Assembly (NCBI GenBank): GCA_016711435.1
Contig: JADJSY010000004.1
Coordinates: 1-64,000 of the forward strand
DNA length: 64,000 bases
Reading direction: 5' to 3'
Source: Lewinellaceae bacterium
GTDB lineage: Bacteria > Bacteroidota > Bacteroidia > Chitinophagales > Saprospiraceae
The notes below the pieces were generated by a model. It was not told the DNA's origin. It saw only the letters and a program-made list of their open reading frames with translations, and made no database searches. Below, one piece after another: positions 7,995 through 17,600 of this stretch. The translations under genes and the position numbers were made by a program. How positions within the stretch are numbered: position 1 is the first letter of the stretch; each line of letters starts with the position of its first letter.

Positions 7995-8048
7995 TTGATG
8001 GTTTGAGGTGGTAACTCAAGGCTTTAGGTTACCACCTCAAACCATCAA
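7995..8048. repeat. Intergenic palindrome, TTTGAtggt word family
   Basis: The arms TTGATGGTTTGAGGTGGTAAC (7995-8015) and its exact complement (8028-8048) enclose a 12-nt loop. The words GGTTTGA / CAAACTTT are iterated on either side (7955-8095). The same family occurs at 16474-16573. It follows the LacI stop codon directly and probably folds as a long terminator hairpin. Confidence 0.7.
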
Positions 8049-8099
8049 ACTTTCAAACTTTCAAACTTTTCAAAAACCATCAAACTTTTCAATAAAAAA

Positions 8100-8133
8100 G
8101 CGGGAAAGGGGCATCCCCTTTCCCGCCTGAAAA
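8100..8133 (-). terminator. Intrinsic terminator for the small minus-strand gene
   Basis: GCGGGAAAGGGG-CAT-CCCCTTTCCCGC is a perfect 12-bp stem (8100-8126). Read on the minus strand it is followed by TTTTTTATT. It begins about 24 nt beyond the stop codon of the 47-residue gene at 8150-8293. Confidence 0.8.
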
Positions 8134-8149
8134 AATTGTAGTATGTCTG

Positions 8150-8293
8150 TTAATCTTCTTGGTCCGATACCCCCCGAAGGCGATATTTTGTTTTTTCTAC
8201 AGGTTTTAATTTTTTCTTTTTGTGGTCTTGTTGTTGATAGGACAATTCATCCGTGCGGCGGAGATCTTTTTTACCCTTCTCCCAATGTTTCAT
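8150..8293 (-). CDS. Small very basic protein, 47 aa
   Basis: ATG at 8293 opens MKHWEKGKKDLRRTDELSYQ, continuing through a lysine-rich middle (QQDHKKKKLKPVEKTKYRLR) to GVSDQED and TAA. A TAACTTTTG box lies just upstream on the minus strand, and a strong intrinsic terminator follows. This arrangement supports a real transcript. Length and charge suggest a nucleic-acid- or ribosome-associated protein. I do not recognise a named family. Confidence 0.55.
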   Translation of the reverse strand: MKHWEKGKKDLRRTDELSYQQQDHKKKKLKPVEKTKYRLRGVSDQED

Positions 8294-8519
8294 GGCAAAA
8301 GTTATGTTTTAGGTTATCGCTTCCGGGTATAGAATGAAATTTTTGCGGAAGCCAAAATGAAAAAATATGGTTAATTAATGTTCCGTCAAATGGCAAGTAT
8401 AAAGGATAAAACCTTTGTCTTCGACCAGTTAACGAGTACAAAAATAAACTGCTTTTTCAATTTGTCAAGGATAATGATTGTTAAATTTTTATCAACAACC
8501 TGATTACCGGCGCAATGGA

Positions 8520-9508
8520 TTATTCACCGGACCCGCCCGGGTCGATGTTTTTATTTTTCTGAAAAAGGGAAAACAGGATGCCGCCCAGCAGAAAAAGGCC
8601 GATTATTCCCAATGAAATGCCGATCGGCATGTGTATTTTGAGCGGGATGAGGATCATTTTGATCCCGATAAAAAACAAAATAGCGATCAGGCTGTACCGC
8701 AGATACTCGAAACGGTCCAGGATATCTGCCAGAACAAAATACATAGACCGAAGCCCGAGAATGGCAAAAATATTGGAAGAAAAGACCAGAAAAGGATCTG
8801 TTGTAATGGAAAAAACAGCCGGCACGGAATCAAATGCAAAAACGATATCCGTTGTTTCAATCACCAACAGGGCCACAAACATGGGTGTTGCGGCTTTTTT
8901 TCCGTTTTCTATGGTAAAAAAGTTCCCACTGTCGTAACTGTTACTCACCGGATAAAAACGCCTGATGAAGCGCACTACCTTGTGCTTGCCCATGTCTTCT
9001 TCCAGGTTTTCTTCATGTTTCAACATTTTTATGGCTGAATACAAGAGCAATGCGCCGAAGAAGTAAAATAACCAGGTAAAGTAGTGTACCAGCCAGATAC
9101 CCACACCGATAAGCATGCCCCGAAAAACCAAAACACCCAGTATCCCCCAAAAAAGGATGCGATGCTGGTATTTTTTGGGTACCCGAAAACGCGCAAACAC
9201 CAAAGCCATCACAAAAAGATTGTCAATGCTGAGCGATTCTTCCAGCAAAAACCCGTCAGGTATTTCAGGGCGGCTTCGCGGCCTCCCATGGGTTCATGGA
9301 TATAGGTGCCTAGTCCTAACCACTGGTTTTCGTAGGCGAAATAAATAAATACATTAAAGCCGAGTGCAAGTATGATCCATCCCAGGGTACTGTAGAGGGC
9401 CTCTTTATAAGTCTGAATGTGGGCTTTCTTATTAAAAACACCCAGGTCAATCGCCATGAGCAACATAACCAGCACAATAAAACCAATCCAGACGATAGGT
9501 GCAATCAT
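8520..9508 (-). CDS. TerC/Alx family integral membrane protein (frameshifted)
   Basis: ATG 9508 (MIAPIVWIGFIVLVMLLMAI) begins a protein of about 329 residues with several membrane helices. ALKYLTGF joins LLEESLSIDNLFVMALVF once a T is added to the run at plus 9247-9251 (T5 to T6). The ESLSIDNLFV and ETTDIVFAFDSVPAVFSIT motifs, with their acidic residues inside membrane helices, identify the TerC family. Members are linked to tellurite resistance and to manganese or metal efflux coupled to secreted-enzyme metalation. The C-terminus is a short polar tail. It is divergent from the S8 protease gene. Confidence 0.88.
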
Positions 9509-9710
9509 ATTTTTTATTCTTTTGCGACCTGCTCTTTTCGGGAGACGGTCGTTTTGCTTTTTTCTGACAGTTTGTGCGCAATCATCTTTCCCGGAAAGCG
9601 AGTTTCTTTGAGCGCGATTAGAACAAACCAATTTGCAGCCCTTTGGTTGCCGCTTATTACTATTTTACCGACCAATCATACTTTCTTACAGATCAAACCT
9701 TTCTGCGTGT

Positions 9711-12700
9711 ATGTTCAAGTTCATTTCAATTCCCGGCCTGCTCATCCTTTCATTTTTCGGGATGCAATTGTACGGACAATCTTCATTTTCCGTCCGATTT
9801 AGTTTCGGACTGGAGGCTTTTCCGGACAACTACGATACCGCCCGAAAAATTATTCCTGCACAAGAGGAGATCACAAACGGGAGTTATGTGCGGTACATAC
9901 GATCGGAGCGTTTGTTGAGCAACCGGGAACGCTATACGTTGAACGAAGCCGGCGTGTCAGTTCTGGCGTACATTCAATTTGGCGTTTACCTGGTTTCAAT
10001 TCCGGCCGATTATGACTTGGGGCAATTGGAAAAGTTACAGGTAAAAAGTATCCTGCCTGTTAAACCGGTCTGGAAACTGGCTCGAAACCTGCGGGAACCT
10101 CCCTTTGGAGACTGGGCTGTATCTGGCGATCGCCTGGCGGTAAATATCCGTTTATACCCACATGCAGATATGGATGAAGTGGTCGTTTTTTGCCGTCAAA
10201 ACGGTTTGGAAATCAGGAAAACCGGCACAAATGCACATTTTGTTCAGGTATTGATTCCGCAGGATCGACTGGAAAGTATCGCCGCTTTGCCTTTTGTGCA
10301 ATATATGGAACTCCTGCCTCCGCCTGCCGAACCGGAAGATACGCGCGGCCGCTCCCTGCATCGATCCAACCTGATGGACAGCGATGCGCCAACGGGCAAA
10401 AAATACAACGGCGAAGGCGTCGGCGTTTTGGTGCGCGATGACGGACAATTGGGGCCGCATATTGATTTTCAGGGCCGTCTGACCAATCTTACACTTGATC
10501 CGCCTGAAGCAGGTACACATGGCGACGGCGTAGCAGGTATCCTGACCGGTGCAGGTAATCTGGATCCTACCAAAAAAGGTATGGCTGCGGGCGCAAAACT
10601 TTTTGCCGTAGATTATACAGGCGATTTCCAGGATGAGACCATTAACCTGTTTTTAAATGAAAATGTAACGATCACCAATTCTTCCTATTTAGACGGTTGC
10701 AACAGCGGGTATACCCTTGCTTCGCAAATTGTAGACGAACAATTGTATGCTTACCCTACCTTGATGCATGTTTTTTCTGCGGGAAATCAAAATGGCATCG
10801 GCTGTGGCGACAACGATTACGGCGCCGGCAACCAATGGGGAAACATCACCGGGGGGCATAAACAGGGAAAAAACAGTATAGCAGCGGCAAATTTATTGGC
10901 TGATGCAACGCTCGCTAACTCTTCGAGCCGCGGCCCCGCTTATGACGGACGTATCAAACCCGACATTTCTGCCAACGGCAACGGTCAAGAATCCACCGCG
11001 CCGTTCAACGACTACCAGGTATTCTCAGGCACATCCGGCGCTGCACCGGGTATTGCCGGATGCCTGGCGCAGCTGACCCATGCCTTCAAATCCATTCACA
11101 ACGGCCAGGAACCGGCGTCGGCCTTGCTGAAAACCCTGATCCTGAACAGCGCCAACGACCTCGGAAACCCAGGCCCCGATTTTAAATTCGGCTGGGGACA
11201 CGTCAATTCCGGAAGCGCCTTGCGCTATATAGAAGAAGCGCGCTGGAGTGAAAACAGTGTGGACAACGGCGCAACAGCGACACAAACCCTGGAAATTCCA
11301 GCCGGCGTACGGCAAGCCAAAGTCATGTTGTACTGGCCGGAAGCGCCCGCATTTGAAATGGCAGCCAAAGCGCTCATCAATGACCTCGATTTAACACTGA
11401 CAGCATCGGACGGTACCGTTTATCAGCCCTGGAAACTCGATCCGACACCCGATCCTGTTTTGCTCAATACGCCCGCTGGAAAAGGCCGCGACTCCCTAAA
11501 TAATGTGGAGCAGGTAGCTATTGACAATCCCACGGCAGGTTCATACACCATTACGGTCAACGGTACGGAAGTGCCGTTTGGCCCGCAGTCTTTTTTCCTG
11601 GCATGGGAGTTCCTGACCGATAGCATCACCCTGACTTATCCAAACGGTGGAGAAGGTTTTGTGCCCGCTGAAACGGAACGGATACATTGGGATGCTTACG
11701 GTACAGTGGGAAATTTCGTCCTGCGCTATTCCACAGACGACGGCGCCAACTGGCAATTGATAACTGCCGTGAATAGTACGGCTCGTATGTATGACTGGAA
11801 CGTACCCAACGCGACAAGCGGAAAGGTTCGTATTCAGATACAACGGGAAAATCAAACTGACACCAACGACGCCGCTTTTAGCATTGCACCGGTACCGCAG
11901 AATATTGAATTTACAAAAGTATGCCCCGATTCCATGCGTATCAGCTGGACGGATGTACACGACACGCTTTCGTATGAGGTATACTTGTTAGGCAACAAGT
12001 ATATGGAAGTGGTTGGCTCGTCTGAAACAAACAGCGCTCTTTTTCCAATTCAGGACGCCCAACTGGAAAAATGGGTATCTGTACGCAGTAAAACAGGCGC
12101 CGGGCTGGCCGGACGCCGGGCAATTGCCGTACAATGGCCTGGGGGACTCAAAAACTGTCCGCAACCCGATGATATAGCGCTCGGTGAAGCCCTCTCTTTA
12201 GTTGGAGATACGATTATCAGTTGTACTGCCATAAACCGCGCTTTGAGTGTTCGGTTAGAAAACCGGGGGGTGAACGCCATTACGGGCGCTGTAATACATT
12301 ATCAGCTTGACAATCACGCGGTTGTATCCGAATCATTGCCAGATATAGCAGCAGGCGCCACACTGGATTATACTTTTCAAAACGACCTGGAATTATCCGG
12401 CAACCAATCTGCCACGCTTCATATCTGGACGAGTTACCCATCTGACGATTACATATATAACGATACCATCTCTGTTCCGGTCTTGTATGTTACGCAATCT
12501 ATTGGAACGTATTTTTCAGAAAGTTTCGAGGCTTTGCCATCATTTCCCAACGGTTGGCTCGTCGAAAATCCGGACGTGCTTGAAGAAGGCATAACCTGGA
12601 CTTTAAGAACAACCGGTGTTACAGGCGCAAACGGCGCCCCAAGCCGGGCACTTTTCCTGGATTGTTTCAGTTACAATAACCGCGGTTCAGAAGACTATCT

Positions 12701-13802
12701 CTACCTGGTTCCACTTGATCTGAGCAATATACCCGATCCGGGACTTACTTTTGATCTGGCACACGCTGCATACAATTCATCCTACATCGAAAAATTGCGT
12801 GTAGAGGTATTTCCAGGCTGCGACCCACTGGAAACGCCCGTAGTTGTTTGGCAAAAAAGCGACCCGGCGTTGGCAACCACAACCAGTAGCACCTCAGCAT
12901 TTACCCCTGATGACGCGCAGGACTGGCGCACGGAATATGTTGATTTACACCAGTTTGCCGGACAGTCGATCTATGTGCGTTTCGCGGCGGTCAACGATTA
13001 TGGCAACAGTATTTTTTTAGATAATATCAACCTGATTGAATACAATTTTGAAACACCGGATGCTGCGTTTTCTATTACAGCCGACAGCATCTGTCGAAAT
13101 GATACTTTGTATTTTGAAGCAGTTTCGCCGTTATCCGGGGTGAATTATGCCTGGAATTTCGGGTCCGGCGCCGCGCCCATCACCGCTACCGGCGCCGGAC
13201 CTCATACGGTGCGCTACCTGCTTTCCGGCAACAAAACGCCACGGCTGATTGCCGGAAATCTCCTGGGCGCAGATACTGCCTTTTCTTAGGTGTATGTCAA
13301 ACCGCTTCCGACTGCAAATTTCACCTTCCAGCCCAATGACCTGAATGTCATTTTCAGCAATACCAGTCAAAATGCCACTACTTATCTTTGGGATTTTGGA
13401 GACGGCCAAACCAGCACCGAAGCAAACCCTACCCATGCCTATGCAGCGCCCGGCAACTATGTTGTGAAACTCTCTTCCACGAATGACTGCAGAACAATAG
13501 ACCGGACCATTACCATCGTACTTACCACTGGATTATCTGATTTGACCGAAAAAATAGCCGTACGCATCCTCCCCAATCCAACTCCGGGCGATTTTCGGGT
13601 GGAATTGGATAGCCGGATCAGCGGGCCGGTTCAATTGTCACTCCTCGACGCACGGGGCAGGCTGGCAAAAACAATACAAACTGTTGTTAAACAATCCGTT
13701 ACAGTGGTTTTATTTGAAAACAATTCCCTTGCTAAAGGTGTTTATCAATTGAATATCCTAACCGATGGCGGCTTCCAGACGTTTAGTGTGGTGGTGCAAT
13801 AA
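9711..13802 (+). CDS. Secreted S8 subtilisin-like protease with PKD and T9SS C-terminal domain (in-frame TAG)
   Basis: ATG 9711 starts a signal peptide (MFKFISIPGLLILSFFGMQL). The catalytic triad lies at about Asp242 (VLVRDDGQ), His269 (THGDGVAGIL) and Ser441 (FSGTSGAAPGIAG). A Fn3-like segment, a jelly-roll/CBM-like region, two PKD-like domains (YAWNFGSG; YLWDFGDGQTS) and a type IX secretion sorting domain (RILPNPTPGDFRVELD, ending VYQLNILTDGGFQTFSVVVQ) follow. A single in-frame TAG at 13287-13289 interrupts the region between the two PKD domains, and the frame is otherwise open for 1,363 codons. The product should be exported by Sec and T9SS and anchored or released outside. The TAG is probably an error or recent mutation; without read-through the protein loses its secretion signal. 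Confidence 0.88.
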
Positions 13803-13990
13803 GAATAGGGATGAGGAATGAGGGATGAGGGATGCCGAGCGGGACTTCAGGGATGAGGAATGAGGATGAGATGGCTTCAGGGATGGGAATGAGGAATGAG
13901 GATGCAGCGGATGTCGGACATCACGCTCGGCATCCCTAATTCCAGCCTGAAACTCCCAATAACTCATCATCCTCATTCCTCATCCCTATA
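13803..13990. repeat. Intergenic palindrome cluster, GGATGAGG word family
   Basis: Iterated GGGATGAGGAATGAGG words occupy the left part and their complements (CCTCATTCCTCATCCCT) the right. An inner stem GGGATGCCGAGCG pairs with CGCTCGGCATCCC. The core word GATGTCGGACATCACGCTCGG recurs, in the other orientation, in the palindrome at 30012-30101. It directly follows the protease stop codon. Confidence 0.7.
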
Positions 13991-14004
13991 AAATCACCTC
14001 CTCC

Positions 14005-14020
14005 AATGACCTGCGTCATT
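14005..14020. promoter_or_regulatory. CRP/FNR-type palindrome
   Basis: AATGAC-CTGC-GTCATT is a perfect 6-4-6 palindrome located 50 nt before the start of the 14070 gene. Its spacing is that of CRP/FNR-superfamily operators. Universal stress genes, such as the one that follows, are frequent targets of such regulators. Assignment to a specific regulator is an inference. Confidence 0.5.
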
Positions 14021-14069
14021 TATAAAACTTCAATTTGAGGGTTCATTTGTGTCATAAATTAATCCATTT

Positions 14070-14483
14070 ATGAAAATCGAACTTGCATCGAATAAAACCA
14101 TAGGCGAAATACAGGCAGCATTCTCCGGTTATTTCCCTAATTTAAAACTGGCTTTTTTTTCCAAATCGCACAAGGCATACAAAAGCAGTGCAGCCAAGTT
14201 TTTAATTCAGGAAAAAGATATGCCACTTTCCAAACTTTCCTCCTTGTTGCAGGAACCTAAAAGCCTCTTGCTGGAACAAAACATGCCTGTTTGGCAATTG
14301 GAGCGCTTGTTCGAAGAAGAATACGGGTTGCACGTGCAGGTTTTCCGCCGTTCAGGTAAAATTTGGCTCGAAACATCCAAAACTGATGATCTCACGCTGG
14401 AGCAACAGGAAGCCAAAGCGTTGTCCAGCGACAATATTCACACGGAATTCGGAGACCCGATAGATTACCGGGAACAGGATTAG
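14070..14483 (+). CDS. Conserved hypothetical protein upstream of UspA, 137 aa
   Basis: MKIELASNKTIGEIQAAFSG opens a soluble protein with no signal or membrane segment. The pattern LKLAFFSKSHKA, LHVQVFRRSGKIWLETS and a C-terminal TLEQQEAKALSSD is familiar from small Bacteroidota proteins encoded next to universal stress genes. The function is unknown. It is 114 nt upstream of the UspA gene in the same direction, separated by an AT-rich palindrome, and preceded by a CRP/FNR-type site. Co-regulation under stress or low oxygen is possible. Confidence 0.6.
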   Translation: MKIELASNKTIGEIQAAFSGYFPNLKLAFFSKSHKAYKSSAAKFLIQEKDMPLSKLSSLLQEPKSLLLEQNMPVWQLERLFEEEYGLHVQVFRRSGKIWLETSKTDDLTLEQQEAKALSSDNIHTEFGDPIDYREQD

Positions 14484-14582
14484 GTTACTGGGATATTGAG
14501 ATATTCCTTTGTATATCAATAATTTGCGTGTAATAACCCAATATCTCAATAACCTAATATCCCAATATATCAATATCAATTT
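14484..14582. repeat. Intergenic AT-rich palindrome, GATATTG word family
   Basis: GGTTACTGGGATATTGAGATATT on the left is mirrored imperfectly by CAATATCTCAATAACC and TAATATCCCAATATATC on the right. It begins right after the TAG of the 14070 gene and fills the gap to the UspA gene. It may attenuate transcription between the two. Confidence 0.6.
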
Positions 14583-14597
14583 AAACGCGACAATAGC

Positions 14598-15425
14598 ATG
14601 AAAACCATTTTAGTTCCAACCGACTTTTCCAAATGCGCCAACAACGCCATGATGTATGCGCTGGAAGTTGCCCAACGCACCCAGGCAAAGATTGTCGCTC
14701 TTTATGTCGTTTATCCGAACGAAGGGGTGGACAACAATGTGTATGATGCTTTCTGGATAGATGACTATATCAAACAACGCCGCCAGAGCATGCAAACCTG
14801 GGCTAAAAGGTTTGCTAAAAGTGAACACCTGCGCACGGTAAAAATCGAAACAGAATGCCGTGTAGGTTTCCCTGCTGCAACAATTGTGCACGCAGCCGAA
14901 GATATCAAGGCTGATATGATCGTAATGGGTACTACAGGCGCCAGTGGGCTGCGCGGCGTATTGCTGGGTAGCGTTGCCGCCAATGTCCTGTCTGGAAGTA
15001 AAATTCCAGTGTTGATCGTACCGAAAAAGGCCTCCTTCCGGAATCATGCCCGGTTTGTATTTGCAACAGATTTCCGCATGCACCTGAATCAGCACACTTT
15101 AAACATTCTGAAAACAGCCCTCAATATTCAGCACACCGGGCTGGATGTGGTGCATGTTTTTCAAAAAGCAGGCGCAGAACCTAAAAAAGCGGCGGAAGAG
15201 AGCCTGGGTAAAAAACTGGGCAGTATCCCGCATGCTTTTCACTACCTGCATAATACAAATGTTGCACAGGCTGTGAGTGATTTTGTGGAATCTACCAACG
15301 CAAACGGCGTTGTAGCCGTTTCACACGAACATTCGCTGCTGCATAAATTATTTTCGGAAAGTGTCTCTCGCTCTTTGGCGCACCGTACCACGGTTCCTTT
15401 GCTGGTGCTGCATGATGCGGAATAG
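14598..15425 (+). CDS. Universal stress protein with two Usp domains
   Basis: This 275-residue protein is a tandem Usp. The first domain starts MKTILVPTDFSKCANNAMMY and carries the nucleotide-binding glycine pattern GTTGASGLRGVLLGSVAANV (about 114-133). The second begins HARFVFATDFRMHLN and has a degenerate loop ending TTVPLLVLHD. Usp proteins bind ATP or other ligands and support survival under starvation, oxidative or low-oxygen stress; the exact substrate is unknown. It is cytoplasmic. The gene shares direction with the 14070 gene and converges with aguB, with a long palindrome between the stop codons. Confidence 0.88.
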   Translation: MKTILVPTDFSKCANNAMMYALEVAQRTQAKIVALYVVYPNEGVDNNVYDAFWIDDYIKQRRQSMQTWAKRFAKSEHLRTVKIETECRVGFPAATIVHAAEDIKADMIVMGTTGASGLRGVLLGSVAANVLSGSKIPVLIVPKKASFRNHARFVFATDFRMHLNQHTLNILKTALNIQHTGLDVVHVFQKAGAEPKKAAEESLGKKLGSIPHAFHYLHNTNVAQAVSDFVESTNANGVVAVSHEHSLLHKLFSESVSRSLAHRTTVPLLVLHDAE

Positions 15426-15585
15426 TATTATGGTGTATGGTGTTTGGTGTTTAGTGTTTGGGGCGCTTCGCCCTTGGCATTTGTGGAAATTTGGCCCAAA
15501 AGTCAACTACTGGTGATTTGGCCAAATTTCCACAAATGCCAAGGGAGAAGCGCCCCAAACACCAAACACCAAACACCATACACTA
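15423..15585. repeat. Stop-to-stop long palindrome, GTGTTTGG word family
   Basis: The arms 15431-15496 and 15520-15585 are about 66 nt and nearly perfectly complementary. They are made of GTGTTTGG/GTGTTTAG words, a core GGGGCGCTTCGCCCTTGGC and an inner GGAAATTTGGCC stem. The right arm ends exactly with the aguB stop codon (CTA on plus), and the left follows the UspA TAG. It probably serves as a bidirectional terminator. It is the type member of the family also seen at 27400, 40507, 41212 and 48445. Confidence 0.8.
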
Positions 15586-16467
15586 CACAAGATATCGCTT
15601 AGTCAGCCCATCGTAACAATCAATCCGGCGATCCCTGAAAAAGGGCCAGATGCGCCGCACTGCTTCCGTCCGGTTTTTATCTATTTCAACGATAATATTT
15701 TCTTCCTTGTCAGGGCTTGCAAGGTGTAATACTTCGCCTTGCGGCCCTGCTACGAAACTCTGGCCCCAGAACTGAATACCGCCGGTAACCCCAGTCCAGT
15801 CCGGCTCGTGCCCTACCCTGTTTACCGTAATAACAGGCAAACCATTCGCTACCGCATGACCGCGCTGAATGGTAAACCAGGCATCGTGCTGCCTGATTTT
15901 CTCGGCTTGTTCGTCAGTGCTTTCCCAGCCGATTGCAGTCGGATAAATCAACACATCGGCGCCGGCCAACGCCATCAGGCGCGCTGCTTCGGGGTACCAT
16001 TGATCCCAGCAAACGAGTACGCCGAGTTTGCCAACGGAAGTTTGTATCGGTTGGAAACCAAGATCGCCGGGTGTGAAATAAAATTTTTCATAATAAGCCG
16101 GGTCGTCGGGTATGTGCATTTTCCGGTATTTGCCCGCAATACTGCCGTCTTTTTCAAAAACCACAGCGGTATTGTGATAAAGGCCGGGCGCTCGTTTTTC
16201 AAAAAGCGAACTCACCAGAACAACTCCATACTTGCGCGCAGCTGCGGCAAAAACTTCCGTATCAGGCCCCGGTATCGGTTCGGCCATATCGAACAGTGCC
16301 GTGTCTTCTGCCTGGCAGAAATAAATGCCGCAGTGCAGTTCCTGCAAGACAACCAGCTGTGCGCCCCGGGCGGCACAGTCGGCAATGCCACGCAGTGATT
16401 TTTCAATATTAGCCTTTTTATCGCCTGAACAGGCTTGTTGTACGAGGCCGACTTTTATTTGAGACAT
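15583..16467 (-). CDS. aguB: N-carbamoylputrescine amidase
   Basis: ATG 16467 (MSQIKVGLVQQACSGDKKAN) gives a 294-residue nitrilase-superfamily enzyme. The catalytic triad is visible: Glu43 (LQELHCGIYF), Lys116 (YRKMHIPDDP) and Cys153 (LVCWDQWYPEAAR). YFCQAED, FYFTPGD and QFWGQSFVAGP are typical of AguB. It hydrolyses N-carbamoylputrescine to putrescine, CO2 and ammonia, the last step from agmatine. aguA lies 1.4 kb upstream on the same strand, and a LacI regulator gene stands between them. Confidence 0.9.
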   Translation of the reverse strand: MSQIKVGLVQQACSGDKKANIEKSLRGIADCAARGAQLVVLQELHCGIYFCQAEDTALFDMAEPIPGPDTEVFAAAARKYGVVLVSSLFEKRAPGLYHNTAVVFEKDGSIAGKYRKMHIPDDPAYYEKFYFTPGDLGFQPIQTSVGKLGVLVCWDQWYPEAARLMALAGADVLIYPTAIGWESTDEQAEKIRQHDAWFTIQRGHAVANGLPVITVNRVGHEPDWTGVTGGIQFWGQSFVAGPQGEVLHLASPDKEENIIVEIDKNRTEAVRRIWPFFRDRRIDCYDGLTKRYLV

Positions 16468-16473
16468 GGGCAA

Positions 16474-16573
16474 AGTTTGGGTTTGATGGTTTGAGAGGGT
16501 TTGAGAGTTTGATGGTTTGAACCCTTGGCCTAAGTTACCACATCAAACCATCAAACTCTTAAACCATCAAACC
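16474..16573. repeat. Intergenic palindrome, TTTGAtggt word family
   Basis: GGTTTGAGAGGGTTTGAGAG and TTTGATGGTTTGAA are mirrored by CATCAAACCATCAAACTCTT and AAACCATCAAACC. The right part overlaps the stop codon and last codons of the LacI gene at 16551. It is the same vocabulary as 7995-8048, 8.5 kb away. Confidence 0.7.
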
Positions 16574-17600
16574 TTCTCAATAATTTCTTCGTTGTATCCA
16601 GTTCAATCAAAGGAGGCTTGAGCATCAGCACTTCAGCCTTTTTGTCTTCGCCGGCGTTCAGGCCGATTTCTATCAATTGCAACATCTTTTCTGCTGCCAA
16701 ACGGCCCACTTCATACCCGTCGTGGTGCAAAAAAGTAACTTTGGGATACAGGCAGTACGGAAGAAAACCATCGCTGATGCAGATGATAGAGCATTCTTCC
16801 GGGATTTGTTTACCTGATCTGACAATCGCGGGCAGTGAACCAATGATAATTTCATCGGTCATTGCAAAAATACCATCGGGTGGAAGGGGTTTTTCCATCA
16901 AAGCGCGGGCGTCTTTCTCCGCCTGATACGAACTGTCGGAAAAGCAGACATAAGATTCATTGTATTCCAGTCCGGCGTCCGTTATCGCCTGCCGAAAACC
17001 GTCGAGTCGCAGCTGTGTGATGCGCAAATCGGGATTGCCAAAAATACCTGCAATTCTGGTACAACCGGTACGAATCAGGTGATTGACCGCTTCATATGCA
17101 GACTGAAAATCCTCCAGCACCACAGCGTCATACGGCAGGCCTTCAATAATTTTATCAAACATGACCACCGGGGCGCCGATATCTTCCAGTGCCGAAAGGT
17201 GTTCGGTAGTATGCCGGTAACGCGAGAAAGCGAGCATGATACCGGCAACATCATTTTCAGAACAGATTTGAATATTCTCAATTTCCCGCTCCAGGGATTC
17301 GTTGGAAGGCAACATGATGAGGTTGTATCCGGCATCATGCAGTACATTCTGGATTCCTTTGATCACGGATGGATAAAAAAACATGGTCACCTCGGGAATA
17401 ATCAGCCCGATAAGCCGGCTACTGCGTTGCCGCAAATACACAGCCATGTGGTTGGGGCGATAATGCAACTGATGCGCCAGTTTTTTGATCTCCGTGCGCA
17501 AAGCCAAACCAATATCAGGGTGGTCTTTTAACGCGCGCGACACCGTAGATGGGTTAATGCCCAACTGTTGTGCGATGTCCTTGATGGTTGTCCTTTTCAT
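16551..17600 (-). CDS. LacI-family transcriptional regulator between aguA and aguB
   Basis: This is a full-length LacI protein of 349 residues. The N-terminal helix-turn-helix is KDIAQQLGINPSTVSRALKD, followed by a hinge (HYRPNHMAVYLRQRSSRLIG) and a periplasmic-binding-protein-like ligand domain (IPEVTMFFYPSVIKGIQNVL; RTGCTRIAGIFGNPDLRITQ). The ligand is normally a sugar or small metabolite. Its place between aguA and aguB suggests control of agmatine use, but LacI proteins rarely sense polyamines. Control of a distant sugar locus such as the SusC/SusD genes downstream is equally possible. Confidence 0.85.
   Translation of the reverse strand: MKRTTIKDIAQQLGINPSTVSRALKDHPDIGLALRTEIKKLAHQLHYRPNHMAVYLRQRSSRLIGLIIPEVTMFFYPSVIKGIQNVLHDAGYNLIMLPSNESLEREIENIQICSENDVAGIMLAFSRYRHTTEHLSALEDIGAPVVMFDKIIEGLPYDAVVLEDFQSAYEAVNHLIRTGCTRIAGIFGNPDLRITQLRLDGFRQAITDAGLEYNESYVCFSDSSYQAEKDARALMEKPLPPDGIFAMTDEIIIGSLPAIVRSGKQIPEECSIICISDGFLPYCLYPKVTFLHHDGYEVGRLAAEKMLQLIEIGLNAGEDKKAEVLMLKPPLIELDTTKKLLRRFDGLRV

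Noticed and set aside
13287..13289. TAG as selenocysteine/pyrrolysine-type recoding
   Set aside because: UAG recoding to pyrrolysine needs a PylTS system and has no precedent in proteases of this group; a simple error or mutation is far more likely.
13803..13990. Tandem GGATGAGG words as a possible CRISPR array
   Set aside because: Units are 7-9 nt without spacers of constant length, mirrored as a palindrome, and no cas genes are in the window.
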